A stretch of 54,004 nt of DNA, taken from assembly GCA_052117605.1 (NCBI GenBank), contig JBQKIT010000019.1; one strand, written 5' to 3'. The DNA comes from CAG-791 sp000431495 (GTDB lineage Bacteria > Bacillota > Clostridia > Lachnospirales > Lachnospiraceae). Made by a program: the position numbers and the translations under genes. The notes under the pieces are model-generated. The model saw only the letters and a list, made by a program, of their open reading frames with translations. It was not told where the DNA came from and searched no databases. Each line of letters starts with the position of its first letter. Positions within the stretch are counted from its first letter, which is position 1. This document shows, one piece after another, positions 6,768-14,696 of the stretch.

Positions 6768-9130
6768 AATACGCTACTGGTTCGAGCCGCAAGGCTCTCA
6801 AATGGAAGAACGGCGATATCACGATGGACGCCTTAAAGGCAAGATTCCAGACTACTGTCCGGACTACTGAAACCATCGAGGAATACAGGAAGATGACTAA
6901 AGCCCAGCAGGCGGAGATCAAGGATATCGGCGGATTCGTAGGAGGCCACCTTAGAAATGGCCGCCGCAAGAGAGGCTATGTCCTCTGCCGCTCCATGCTG
7001 ACACTCGACATGGACTTCTGTGAGCCGGATGTCTGGAATAAAACCCTCTCAAAGATTCCTTATCAGTGCCTCTGCCACTCTACGCACAAGCATACACCGG
7101 AGCACCCGAGGCTCCGGTTGGTTATTCCTCTATCCCGCGATATCAGCGAGGCCGAGTACGAACCGGTTGCCAGGATGTTTGCCAAAGAGGTCGGCATCGA
7201 CATGTTTGATGACAGCACCTACGAGGCAAACCGTCTCATGTACTGGCCGTCCACATCAGTTAATGGCGTGTACTTCTTTAAGGAGAAAGATGGCATTGCC
7301 TTGGACCCGGACGAGTATCTTGCCAAATACGACGTCTGGCAGGATGGCAGTACCTGGCCGGTATCCTCACGCGAGTCGAGCGTACCGGATCACGGTGCCA
7401 GTAAGCAGGCTGACCCGCTTGAGAAGCCAGGTCTCATTGGAGCCTTCTGCAGGGCCTATCCGATTTCGGAGGCTATCCCTGCATTTTTATCAGATGTCTA
7501 TGCGCCGACCGCTGATGATAACCGCTATGACTATATCTCTGGCGAAGGTACTGCCGGTGCTGTCGTATACGGCGACAAGTTCCTCTATTCCCATCACGGA
7601 ACCGACCCTGCGGGAGGAATACTCTGTAATGCCTTTGACCTGGTCCGGATTCACAAATTCCGTGATCTCGACAAAGACGTCCCGGACGACACGACTCCAT
7701 CCAAAAAGCCTTCCTACAAGGCCATGATGGATTTTGCCTCCGGCTGCGACAAGGTAAAGCTCCTGCTCGTTAAAGAGAAGCAGGAACAGGCAGGTGAGGA
7801 CTTTGAGGCTGCGGATGGTGCCTCTGATGATGACTGGAAGACAAAGCTTCAGTATGTGCCCCGCTCCACTGTCCTCCAGAACAGCGTCTGGAATGAGATG
7901 CTGATCTTAAACCACGATCCTGACTGCCAGGGCTTTGCCTACAACGAGATGGCAAACCGTATCCAGGTGGTCGGCAAGGTGCCATGGGACAGACCGGTTG
8001 ATAACCCTTTCTGGCGCGATGCAGATACAGCGCAGCTGAAAGCCTTGATCGACGTCCGCTATGTTGCCTTCTCTGACCGAAACCACACTGTCTCATTTAC
8101 GAAAGTGGCTGATGACAGGCGCTTCCACCCTGTCCGGGATTATCTTGACGCTCTTCCTAAGTGGGATGGCATCAAAAGGATTGATGACCTCTTCATTAAG
8201 AGGCTCTCTGCGGATGACACGGATTACGTCCGGGCAGTCACCCGAAAGACCCTCGTTGCTGCAGTGACCCGCATCTACCATCCGGGCACCAAGTTTGATA
8301 CCGTCCTGGTCCTTGACGGTGATCAGGGAATCGGCAAGTCCACCATGTGGAAAGAGCTCGCCGGGGATGAGTATTTTTCTGACGGCCTCTCCCTTACGGA
8401 TATGGACGACAAGTCCGGCGCTGAGAAGCTGCAGGGATTCTGGATCATTGAGATCGGCGAACTTGCCGGTATGAAGAAGGCCGACATTGAGAAGGTCAAA
8501 TCCTTTCTCTCCACCTCTGATGATAAGTACCGCCCTTCTTACGGGAGAACTGTCGAATCTCATCCAAGGCAGTGCGTCATCGTGGCAACGGTCAATGGTG
8601 AGCACGGCTATCTTCGGGATATCACGGGAAACCGCCGCTTCTGGATCGTGAAGTGCCGCCAGAAGGAGAAATCGGTGAAATGGCATCTTACTTCTGAAGA
8701 ACGCGACCAGATATGGGCCGAGGCGAAGCATTACTACGAGGAGGGTGAAAAGCTCTATCTCGAGGGAAGCCTTCTGGATGATGCGGAAGAAGCCCAGAGA
8801 AGTTCTATGGAATCTGACGACCGCCAGGGTCTTGTTGAGGAGTACCTTGCAAAGAAACTCCCTTTGAACTGGTCTGAAATGGACCTCTACCAGAGGAGAA
8901 ACTTCCTTGATGGCGATGACATCACATCTCCAAAAGGCAGTGTCGAACGTACCACTGTCAGCAATGCGGAGATCTGGTGTGAATGCTATGGCAGAAACCT
9001 CGCGGACTTAAAGCCCACCGACTCCTATGCGATAGCAGCCCTGATGACACAGATCGATGGGTGGAAAAGGACGACCAGCCGTAAACGCATCCCGATTTAT
9101 GGCTTGCAGCGGCTTTATCAGAAAATTTGA
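6764..9130 (+). CDS. Primase-like / virulence-associated E (VapE) family helicase
   Basis: A 788-residue protein. The N-terminal third contains an archaeo-eukaryotic primase-like region (LTLDMDF near residue 85; HTPEHPRLRLVIPL near 120; EANRLMYWPS near 150). The C-terminal half is a VapE/D5-type SF3-like ATPase with Walker A GDQGIGKST (about residue 517), WIIEIGEL, a sensor region ending in CVIVATVNGE, and TGNRRFW. It probably primes and unwinds DNA at the phage origin together with the family A polymerase. It starts by a 4-bp overlap with the upstream nuclease gene behind AAAGGAGG. Confidence 0.9.
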   Translation: MKYATGSSRKALKWKNGDITMDALKARFQTTVRTTETIEEYRKMTKAQQAEIKDIGGFVGGHLRNGRRKRGYVLCRSMLTLDMDFCEPDVWNKTLSKIPYQCLCHSTHKHTPEHPRLRLVIPLSRDISEAEYEPVARMFAKEVGIDMFDDSTYEANRLMYWPSTSVNGVYFFKEKDGIALDPDEYLAKYDVWQDGSTWPVSSRESSVPDHGASKQADPLEKPGLIGAFCRAYPISEAIPAFLSDVYAPTADDNRYDYISGEGTAGAVVYGDKFLYSHHGTDPAGGILCNAFDLVRIHKFRDLDKDVPDDTTPSKKPSYKAMMDFASGCDKVKLLLVKEKQEQAGEDFEAADGASDDDWKTKLQYVPRSTVLQNSVWNEMLILNHDPDCQGFAYNEMANRIQVVGKVPWDRPVDNPFWRDADTAQLKALIDVRYVAFSDRNHTVSFTKVADDRRFHPVRDYLDALPKWDGIKRIDDLFIKRLSADDTDYVRAVTRKTLVAAVTRIYHPGTKFDTVLVLDGDQGIGKSTMWKELAGDEYFSDGLSLTDMDDKSGAEKLQGFWIIEIGELAGMKKADIEKVKSFLSTSDDKYRPSYGRTVESHPRQCVIVATVNGEHGYLRDITGNRRFWIVKCRQKEKSVKWHLTSEERDQIWAEAKHYYEEGEKLYLEGSLLDDAEEAQRSSMESDDRQGLVEEYLAKKLPLNWSEMDLYQRRNFLDGDDITSPKGSVERTTVSNAEIWCECYGRNLADLKPTDSYAIAALMTQIDGWKRTTSRKRIPIYGLQRLYQKI

Positions 9131-9270
9131 TGTGACAACCTTCTGTGACAGTGACAACTTTTTCTATTTATTTAATCGAGGGTTAAAAAAAGTAGAAGCA
9201 GAAATCACATATGCACACACGCGTAAGGAATATATAGGAAAAGTTGTCGCGTTGTCACAACTTGTCACAG
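9131..9270. repeat. GTGACA / TGTCAC repeat cluster (candidate origin or operator)
   Basis: A non-coding gap after the VapE gene. Left side: TGTGACAA at 9131, TGTGACA at 9144, GTGACAACTT at 9151. Right side, inverted: AAGTTGTCGC at 9241, GTTGTCACAA at 9251, CTTGTCACAG at 9261. Together they form a large imperfect inverted repeat around an AT-rich centre. The position directly after the primase/helicase gene fits a replication origin with iterons; a repressor operator is the alternative. Confidence 0.5.
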
Positions 9271-9290
9271 ACGGGAAGGAATAAATCGGT

Positions 9291-9590
9291 ATGCAGAAAC
9301 TAGAAAAATCAATCGAGCAGCAGCTCGTTAAGGCAGTAAAGTCAGCAGGCGGCATCGCACCAAAGTTCGTCTCTCCAGGGTTCTCTGGGATGCCGGACAG
9401 GCTCATCCTCCTGCCAGAAGGTCATATGGCATTCGCGGAGCTGAAGGCTCCCGGCAAAAAGCCAAGGAAACTTCAGGTAGCAAGGCACCAACTGCTTAGA
9501 CGTCTTGGCTATCAGGTATTCGTCATAGACAGTCCTGAAGGGCTAAGCGACATCATCAAAAAAATCGGAGGTGAAGGGAATGGAATATAA
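9291..9590 (+). CDS. VRR-NUC domain nuclease
   Basis: A 99-residue stand-alone VRR-NUC protein. Visible: the helix EKSIEQQLVKAV, the segment GMPDRLILLPEGHMAFAELKAPGKKP containing the PD...ELK catalytic pattern, and the closing QLLRRLGYQVFVIDS. VRR-NUC domains are Holliday-junction or flap-type nucleases. It sits between the primase/helicase and the SNF2 helicase, overlapping the latter by 11 bp, the normal order in these phages. Confidence 0.93.
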   Translation: MQKLEKSIEQQLVKAVKSAGGIAPKFVSPGFSGMPDRLILLPEGHMAFAELKAPGKKPRKLQVARHQLLRRLGYQVFVIDSPEGLSDIIKKIGGEGNGI

Positions 9591-10959
9591 ACCGCATGAG
9601 TATCAGCAGTATGCGATCTCTTTCATCGAGCAGCACCCAGTCGCCGCTATCTTCCTAAACTGCGGAATGGGAAAGACGAGTATTGCCCTTACGGCGATCA
9701 ATGATCTTCTCTTCGATAGCTTCGAGGTTCACAAGATCCTGATTATCGGGCCACTTCGTGTGAGCCGAGACACCTGGAAAGAGGAAATCCGGAAATGGGA
9801 TCACTTAAAGGACCTCAAATACGAGATTGCAGTTGGCTCTGAAAAGGAGCGCCTTGCAGCCTTCTCCCGTCCGGCTGACATATACATCATCAACCGAGAG
9901 AACGTGCCCTGGCTGGTTGAGAACACCCCCTTCGACTTCGACATGATCGTGATTGACGAACTCTCCTCTTTCAAGAACCACAGGTCAAAGCGCTTTAAAG
10001 CTCTGATGCAGGTAAGACCTCTTGCAAAGCGGGTGATCGGGCTTACCGGTACCCCTGCCAGCAACGGACTCATGGATCTCTGGGCAGAGTTCAAAGTTCT
10101 CGACATGGGAAAGCGCCTAGGAAGATTCATCTCAAGATACCGCGAGGCCTACTTCAGACCCGACCGCTGCAATGGGCCAATTGTCTACAGCTATGCCCCA
10201 CTTCCCGGTGCCGAAGATGAAATTTACAAGAGGATCTCAGATATCACGATCTCCATGAAATCTACAGATCACCTGAAGATGCCAGAACTCATAAGTTCAA
10301 AATATCCGGTCTTCCTTAACACCTCCGAGCAGAGCTCCTACGACGAACTGAAGAAGGAGCTGATACTGACACTTCCTGACGGCGAGGTCTCAGCTGCCAA
10401 TGCAGGTGTCCTCTCCGGAAAGCTCTGCCAGCTGGCAAATGGTGCCATCTACGATGATGCCGGAAAGGTCACAGAGATTCACAGCCGGAAGCTCGATGCA
10501 TTAGAGGACATCATTGAGGCCGCCAATGGAAATTCAGTCATGATCGCCTATTGGTACAAGCACGACCTTGAGAGAATCGAGAAGCGGCTGACTGATAAGA
10601 AGATCCCGTTCGAGAGGCTTGATACCTCAAAGAGCATCGAGAAGTGGAATAAGGGAGAACTTCCGGTAGCTCTGATCCACCCGGCATCGGCAGGTCACGG
10701 CCTGAATCTTCAGGCAGGCGGCTCCTTCCTTGTCTGGTACAGCCTCACCTGGTCCTTAGAGCTTTACGAACAGACCGTAGCCCGCCTCTGGAGGCAGGGC
10801 CAGAAATCCGGAACCGTCGTTGTACAGCACATCGTGACAGCCGGAACCATTGATGAGGATATCCTGAAGGCTCTCGAAACAAAGGATAAGACACAGGCCT
10901 CTCTCATCAATGCAGTTAAAGCAAATCTCAAGTCAGGAGGTGCCCATGGAACCATATGA
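9580..10959 (+). CDS. SNF2-type DEAD/DEAH helicase
   Basis: A 459-residue SF2 helicase of the phage SNF2 type. Motif I is CGMGKTS (about residue 28), motif II is VIDELSSFK (about 124), motif III is GLTGTPASN, and the C-terminal domain has HGLNLQAGG and QTVARLWRQGQKSGTV (motif VI). ATG 9580 is used rather than GTG 9571, because the GTG lies inside the ribosome-binding site GGAGGTG. It probably remodels DNA-protein complexes during replication or recombination with VRR-NUC. Confidence 0.92.
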   Translation: MEYKPHEYQQYAISFIEQHPVAAIFLNCGMGKTSIALTAINDLLFDSFEVHKILIIGPLRVSRDTWKEEIRKWDHLKDLKYEIAVGSEKERLAAFSRPADIYIINRENVPWLVENTPFDFDMIVIDELSSFKNHRSKRFKALMQVRPLAKRVIGLTGTPASNGLMDLWAEFKVLDMGKRLGRFISRYREAYFRPDRCNGPIVYSYAPLPGAEDEIYKRISDITISMKSTDHLKMPELISSKYPVFLNTSEQSSYDELKKELILTLPDGEVSAANAGVLSGKLCQLANGAIYDDAGKVTEIHSRKLDALEDIIEAANGNSVMIAYWYKHDLERIEKRLTDKKIPFERLDTSKSIEKWNKGELPVALIHPASAGHGLNLQAGGSFLVWYSLTWSLELYEQTVARLWRQGQKSGTVVVQHIVTAGTIDEDILKALETKDKTQASLINAVKANLKSGGAHGTI

Positions 10960-11134
10960 AGCACTTGGTAACGCTGTGGTCCTCCAGGCTGTGAAAGACT
11001 GGCGCTCTGCAAGGAAAAGAAACGACACCCGCACCATCCACGAGTGTGAAGCCTTCTTCCTCTCAGGAAGATTCAGTCTCTTCACCGATCTGGATGGTGA
11101 GGCACTTCTTCAAAAACTCAGAAGGGAGGGATGA
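10946..11134 (+). CDS. Small phage hypothetical protein
   Basis: A 62-residue acidic protein (MEPYEALGNAVVLQAVKDWR...) behind AGGAGG, overlapping the SNF2 gene by 14 bp and the DUF1492 gene by a few bases. The pattern of two helices with ECEAFFLSGRF recurs in phage proteins between SNF2 helicase and DUF1492 genes. Function unknown. Confidence 0.75.
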   Translation: MEPYEALGNAVVLQAVKDWRSARKRNDTRTIHECEAFFLSGRFSLFTDLDGEALLQKLRREG

Positions 11135-11136
11135 GA

Positions 11137-11577
11137 ATGGATGCTAAGGAATTCTTAAGTCAAGCAAGCTATCTTGATGACCTGATAAGAAGCAACCTCA
11201 AAGACCTGGAACGCCTGAAGCAGACCTCCTACTCTATCAGATCTCCTGGTTTCGAACAGCACTATAATCCAAATCGTCCTACCGAAGCGCCCTTCGTGAA
11301 GGCCCTGGAAAGGAAGTGGGATGTCGAAGAGCTCATCACAAAAAGGACCAAACAGCTCATTGATCTTAAAAGGCAGATCATCGCAGTGATTGATGCCGTA
11401 CCGGACACACGAGACCAGTTGGTCCTTAAGTACAGATACCTCGACCACATGAACTGGGAGAAGATCGCGGGCCGCATGTACGCAAGCGAAAAGACTGTCC
11501 GCAGGTGGCACGACGAAGGCATTGATATGGTTATTCTTCCAGAGAATGCGATCTCCTTAAAAGATGACCAGCTTTGA
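11137..11577 (+). CDS. DUF1492 / ArpU-like late transcription regulator
   Basis: A 146-residue protein. The N-terminal half is a charged helical region. The C-terminal half contains a sigma-70 region-4-like helix-turn-helix: DTRDQLVLKYRYLDHMNWEKIAGRM, then ASEKTVRRWHDEG. DUF1492 proteins occupy the position of ArpU/RinA-type activators of late phage genes. ATG 11137 gives better spacing from GGGAGGG than ATG 11131. The phased TGACCAG repeats begin inside its last codons and continue downstream, so it probably controls the packaging/structural operon next to it. Confidence 0.85.
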   Translation: MDAKEFLSQASYLDDLIRSNLKDLERLKQTSYSIRSPGFEQHYNPNRPTEAPFVKALERKWDVEELITKRTKQLIDLKRQIIAVIDAVPDTRDQLVLKYRYLDHMNWEKIAGRMYASEKTVRRWHDEGIDMVILPENAISLKDDQL

Positions 11578-11601
11578 CCAGAAATGACCAGGTTTGACCA
11601 G
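11565..11601. repeat. Four TGACCAG repeats at exact 10-bp spacing
   Basis: TGACCAG occurs at 11565, 11575, 11585 and 11595, each start exactly 10 bp after the last, so all lie on one face of the helix. The array spans the end of the DUF1492 gene and the start of the gap, about 40 bp upstream of a TATAAT. This is what an activator operator would look like; the DUF1492 protein is the obvious candidate binder. Confidence 0.65.
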
Positions 11602-11639
11602 CTTTATCCCATATACACGGGATTTCGTATATGTTAGGA

Positions 11640-11645
11640 TATAAT
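11640..11645 (+). promoter_or_regulatory. Candidate late promoter -10 element
   Basis: TATAAT at 11640-11645 with no good -35 at 17 bp upstream, but with the phased TGACCAG array ending about 38 bp before it. A missing -35 plus an adjacent operator fits an activator-dependent promoter for the packaging operon. Weak by itself; supported by position. Confidence 0.45.
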
Positions 11646-11687
11646 CAGCAAAAAGTAGAAAGAGAGCCGGGTTCACCCGACCGATCA

Positions 11688-11720
11688 AGCCTCGAAGGAT
11701 TTATTCCTCCGGGGCTTTTC
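11688..11720 (+). terminator. Hairpin plus T-run between late promoter and HNH gene
   Basis: AGCCTCGAAGGA pairs with TCCTCCGGGGCT (with G-U pairs), then TTTTCTT. Located between the candidate late promoter and the HNH gene, it could be an early-operon terminator or a readthrough-controlled attenuator. Confidence 0.6.
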
Positions 11721-11746
11721 TTATTGCACAAAGGAAGTGAAGCAAC

Positions 11747-12106
11747 ATGCCAATGAAACCCAAGCGGCCCTGCCGGTATCCGGGCTGCCCAAACCTCGTG
11801 GAGCATGACGGCGACAGCTACTGCGCTGAGCACCAGAAGCTCATGGATGATCACTACGATCACTTCACTCGTGGTTACGATGGGCACAAGCGATACGGAA
11901 CTCAGTGGCGTAAGATCAGGACCCGCTACGTTCATAGGCATCCCTTCTGCGAGATGTGTTTGAAGGAAGGCAGGTACGTTCCTGTGGAAGAGGTCCATCA
12001 CATCAAACCAATCAGCGAGGGAGGAACCAATGACGAGAGTAACCTCATGAGTCTCTGCCATAGCTGTCACGAGAAGATTCATCGCAGAAATATTTCGAAG
12101 GAATAA
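11747..12106 (+). CDS. Phage HNH endonuclease (packaging-associated)
   Basis: A 119-residue HNH nuclease. Zinc-binding cysteines are seen in CRYPGCPN and CEMCLKEG; the HNH core is VHHIKPISEGG, then NLMSLCHSCHEKIH. Small HNH proteins immediately upstream of the terminase are known partners of cos-type packaging machinery. It starts behind AAGGAAGTG and is followed by a cos-like GC-rich gap and the small terminase. Confidence 0.93.
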   Translation: MPMKPKRPCRYPGCPNLVEHDGDSYCAEHQKLMDDHYDHFTRGYDGHKRYGTQWRKIRTRYVHRHPFCEMCLKEGRYVPVEEVHHIKPISEGGTNDESNLMSLCHSCHEKIHRRNISKE

Positions 12107-12241
12107 ATCGTCAGAACGCGACCGGGAGGGGCGGGTCAGATCTCTACGGGCAAGAGCCCCAGGGACCGCCGCCCCCTCTTCTGTGCGCGTCAGGCGAAAA
12201 CAAACGGGGAATAGCCCCAGGGATTAAGAAAGGAGGAACCT
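12107..12241. other. Cos-like GC-rich packaging region
   Basis: The 135-bp gap between HNH and small terminase has an unusual GGGAGGGGCGGG / CCGCCCCC composition with inverted G- and C-runs, and two copies of AGCCCCAGGGA (near 12156 and 12212). HNH-cos-TerS is the standard order in HK97-like phages of Firmicutes, so this is where the cos site is expected. The cut site cannot be placed from sequence alone. Confidence 0.5.
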
Positions 12242-12817
12242 ATGGCAAAAGACGGTACCGCCAGGGGCGGCCCTCGTTTCGGTCAGGGACGCCCGTCCAA
12301 GGCAATCAAGGAAAAAATAGACACTGGAAACCCCGGAGGTAGGAAGTTAAAGGTAATGGAGGTGCCCGGTGCTGAAGGATTAGAGGATGCTGCCACCGAT
12401 CTTCACGGCGAAGACATGCCAAAACCAAAGGACTATATGACCAGGCAACAGAGAAACGGCAAGGACTTCTGCGCAGAGCAGGTCTTCAATGAAACCTGGA
12501 AATGGCTCACAGAGCGCGGCTGCGAAAAGCTCGTTAATCCTCAGCTCGTAAGTCAGTATGCCATGTCCGTAGCCCGCTGGGTACAGTGTGAGGAGGCCAT
12601 TTCCGAATATGGCTTCATAGCGAAACACCCCACTTCGGGTTCACCTATCGCATCTCCTTACGTATCAATGTCTCAGAACTACATGAAGCAGACGAACCAG
12701 ATCTGGTACCAGATATTCCAGATTGTCCGGGAGAACTGCCTCACCGATTATGAAGAGGACACACCACAGGATAATGTGATGGAACTTCTGCTCCGCGCAA
12801 GGAAAGGAGGCAGTTGA
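12242..12817 (+). CDS. Phage terminase small subunit, P27 family
   Basis: A 191-residue P27-type small terminase. It shows a basic Gly/Arg-rich N-terminus (GGPRFGQGRPSK), a helical DNA-binding region and the typical C-terminal SPYVSMSQNYMKQTNQIWYQIFQIVREN. It recognises the packaging site next to it and delivers DNA to the large subunit. The large subunit lies 13.8 kb away because the HNH-AP2 gene, an integrated element and an accessory block intervene. Confidence 0.9.
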   Translation: MAKDGTARGGPRFGQGRPSKAIKEKIDTGNPGGRKLKVMEVPGAEGLEDAATDLHGEDMPKPKDYMTRQQRNGKDFCAEQVFNETWKWLTERGCEKLVNPQLVSQYAMSVARWVQCEEAISEYGFIAKHPTSGSPIASPYVSMSQNYMKQTNQIWYQIFQIVRENCLTDYEEDTPQDNVMELLLRARKGGS

Positions 12818-13389
12818 TGAAATGGATACCGCTCCACCCTTCCGGTCAGGTCCTCGTCGATGATGACGATTACGATAAGCTCGCAGGCTTTCACTGGTAT
12901 GTTGACTGCCGGAATGTCGGACGCTACCCAGGCTTTGGAACTATCTACGCCTACAGGACCACAATGAAGAACGGAGTCTCTGAGAAGCATCAGATGCACC
13001 GAGAAATCATGAATGCTCCAGATGGCATTCAGGTCGACCACATCAACGGCAACGGTCTCGACAACCGGAGGTCAAATCTGCGGCTTGCAACTACCCAGAA
13101 GAATGCTTTCAATCGCAGGAAACCTACAATCCTGAACTGTACATCTATTTTCAAAGGTGTACTGCAGAGGAAGGGCACTGATTACTGGCTTGCTCGAATA
13201 AAGTACAACGACAAGCACGTAGAGCTCGGTCGGTTTCCTGATGAAAAGGAAGCCGCTGCCGCATACAATTTTGCCTCGCGTATTTTCTTTGGAGAATACA
13301 GAAAAGAGAACGAAGGAGTCGATGAGCTGTCGGAAGATATGAAGATACATATTTTTGATAGATTGTGCTTGTTTGTTCAGCAAGCGTAA
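12817..13389 (+). CDS. HNH-AP2 domain homing endonuclease
   Basis: A 190-residue protein with an N-terminal region matching AP2/HNH homing endonucleases (MKWIPLHPSGQVLVDDDDYDKL), an HNH core (VDHINGNGLDNRRSNLR) and a C-terminal AP2 domain (GVLQRKGTDYWLARI, then ELGRFPDEKEAAAAYNFASRIFFGEY). The start overlaps the TerS stop (TGATG) and follows AAAGGAGG. The last 15-20 codons become AT-rich, unlike the rest, so the 3' end may have been altered by the neighbouring insertion. Probably a selfish homing gene beside the terminase. Confidence 0.88.
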   Translation: MKWIPLHPSGQVLVDDDDYDKLAGFHWYVDCRNVGRYPGFGTIYAYRTTMKNGVSEKHQMHREIMNAPDGIQVDHINGNGLDNRRSNLRLATTQKNAFNRRKPTILNCTSIFKGVLQRKGTDYWLARIKYNDKHVELGRFPDEKEAAAAYNFASRIFFGEYRKENEGVDELSEDMKIHIFDRLCLFVQQA

Positions 13390-13585
13390 TACTGACATCA
13401 CAAGCAATATAGAAAAAGCATAGCATTGAGTTTCACTTTTGGCAAGGCAGAAAAGGTCAACAAAGTATTGCAGTTAAAGGCTTTTATGACAATTATCTCT
13501 CATACTGCACAATGCAAAGCTGAACAAATGAGTTTCGGTTTATTTGCCCTTAATTCTCTTTGTATTTTGTGGATAGGCATAACAA

Positions 13586-13605
13586 CTTTATACTATTGTA
13601 TTACT
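13586..13605 (+). repeat. Candidate left attachment core
   Basis: CTTTATACTATTGTATTACT. It matches 18 of 20 bases at 21506-21525. Placed by similarity only; the integrase family's real core is not known from sequence. Confidence 0.35.
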
Positions 13606-13634
13606 GTTTATTTAAGGGGTATCATCAGAAGTTC

Positions 13635-13726
13635 CCAGATAATCCAGAATTGATTTTTAGGAATAGGATATATAAAATATAGGTTAATCCATTAAAATCA
13701 ATCTGGGGTCAATCTGGTTAATCTGA
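13635..13726. repeat. CCAGAT / AATCTGG repeats
   Basis: CCAGAT at 13635 and CCAGAA at 13644 face AATCTGG at 13700 and 13711 and AATCTGA at 13720. The variant ATAATCCAGA recurs near 17331 in the element. Likely binding sites for an element-encoded protein such as Xis, Rep or the ribbon-helix-helix repressor. Confidence 0.45.
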
Positions 13727-13814
13727 GGATTATATATAAAAAGGACCTCAAGAAAATAGTCGGAAAAATAAGGAAAAAAAGTTTATTTTGCCTATGTACT
13801 TTCAGAAAATAATG

Positions 13815-13823
13815 TGGTATAAT
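13815..13823 (+). promoter_or_regulatory. Extended -10 promoter for the element's first operon
   Basis: TGGTATAAT: an extended -10 (TGnTATAAT) about 130 bp upstream of the PC4-like gene, followed directly by a structured leader. The -35 is poor. Confidence 0.5.
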
Positions 13824-13830
13824 ATATACA

Positions 13831-13918
13831 GGTCGGAAAAGACCAGTTAATTTAATATTTTGAATGCTTAGAGAAGCAAAGTTACCTTTAGACGAGGTTT
13901 AACTGGCTTCTCTTTTTT
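13831..13918 (+). promoter_or_regulatory. Two-state transcription attenuator leader
   Basis: Four segments in order: CCAGTTAA (13842), AGAGAAGC (13870), TTAACTGG (13898), GCTTCTCT (13904) with a TTTTTT tail. AGAGAAGC:GCTTCTCT forms a terminator; CCAGTTAA:TTAACTGG crosses it and would block it. Mutually exclusive pairing is the hallmark of an attenuator controlling the downstream operon. Confidence 0.55.
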
Positions 13919-13952
13919 GTTGCATAAAATAAAAAGGAAAGGAACAAGGAAA

Positions 13953-14249
13953 ATGGATAACAAAACAAATAAGCATGAATTTGCGTGTAATGCTGGTAAG
14001 GTTACCGAGTACGAAGTTAAGGAACATATTGACACTATCATGGTGGGCTTTCGTGGATTCTCAAAGGAAGTGTCGATTGTAAAGTGGAACGACAAGAAGC
14101 CTGTGTTTGATATTAGAGCATGGCGAGTATCTGACAGAGACGGATTGCAATATCCTTTGCGTGGTATCACTTTCTCTAAGGAAGAATTTATCAAGTTAAG
14201 GGAAATCTTGAACAGCATTGATGTGAATTGCATTGATGAATATATGTGA
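13953..14249 (+). CDS. PC4/YdbC-like ssDNA-binding protein
   Basis: A 98-residue protein with a PC4-type fold signature: a beta-rich region ending in VFDIRAWRVSDRDG, then YPLRGITFSKEEFIKLREIL. PC4/YdbC-like proteins bind single-stranded or melted DNA and are frequent first genes of small integrated elements. ATG 13953 is the first good start after the AAGGAAAGG region. It heads the element operon behind the attenuator. Confidence 0.72.
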   Translation: MDNKTNKHEFACNAGKVTEYEVKEHIDTIMVGFRGFSKEVSIVKWNDKKPVFDIRAWRVSDRDGLQYPLRGITFSKEEFIKLREILNSIDVNCIDEYM

Positions 14250-14272
14250 GCAAAGAATGTGAGGTATTGAAT

Positions 14273-14398
14273 ATGAACGGAGCAAAGACTGACGAAAGAA
14301 ATTATTATGCTGAAAGCTACATTGCTTTAATCGAAGCAATTATCAAGGAAACAGCTTCAATAATCAAAGACATAAAGAAAGCAATGGGCGAGGTGTGA
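14273..14398 (+). CDS. Small helical protein (41 aa)
   Basis: A 41-residue ORF (MNGAKTDERNYYAES...) with GAGGT upstream, ending 2 bp before the next start. The C-terminal half is an amphipathic helix (ALIEAIIKETASIIKDIKKAM). Tight spacing between neighbours on both sides supports it. Function unknown. Confidence 0.5.
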   Translation: MNGAKTDERNYYAESYIALIEAIIKETASIIKDIKKAMGEV

Positions 14399-14400
14399 AA

Positions 14401-14694
14401 ATGGGAAAAGTAAAAGAAATATGTAGTGATGAATATAGAGAACTCACAATAAAGCGAGAGTTTCTCAATGAAGCAGGCCACTTTAGAGTTGTAGATACAA
14501 CTGAAACAAATTGCGTTATCTGTGGCAAAGGCTTTAATGACCCAGAAAATCATGAGCAAGGTAAAGAAATCTGGTTTCATGATGTTGGTGACAAAAACGA
14601 AGAAAATGGCTTTTGCTATGGGTTTTGCGATAAGTGTTATAGACACCTTAAAAAAGCAATACTGAATGATATTGTTTCTGAATTGAGGTGTTAA
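14401..14694 (+). CDS. Zinc-ribbon-like hypothetical protein
   Basis: A 97-residue protein with two metal-binding knuckles, CVICGKGF (residues about 39-46) and CYGFCDKCY (about 74-82), suggesting one zinc ribbon. It starts 2 bp after the preceding small ORF and ends 2 bp before the Rep-like gene. No family assigned. Confidence 0.65.
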   Translation: MGKVKEICSDEYRELTIKREFLNEAGHFRVVDTTETNCVICGKGFNDPENHEQGKEIWFHDVGDKNEENGFCYGFCDKCYRHLKKAILNDIVSELRC

Positions 14695-14696
14695 GA

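Larger units (their letters stand above)
13390..13952 (+). other. AT-rich 560-bp gap at the left end of the integrated element
   Basis: No convincing gene. It holds the left candidate attachment core (13586), AATCTGG/CCAGAT repeats (13635-13726), a TATAAT with extended -10 (13818) and a two-state hairpin leader (13831-13918) for the PC4-like gene. Composition changes from phage-like to AT-rich near 13340-13390. Confidence 0.6.

Noticed and set aside
9057..9284. 75-residue ORF over the GTGACA repeats
   Set aside because: Begins inside the VapE gene and reads through the repeat region; no ribosome-binding site.
13426..13653. 75-residue ORF at the left junction
   Set aside because: TTG start without a ribosome-binding site, low complexity and hydrophobic; spans the candidate attachment core and repeats.
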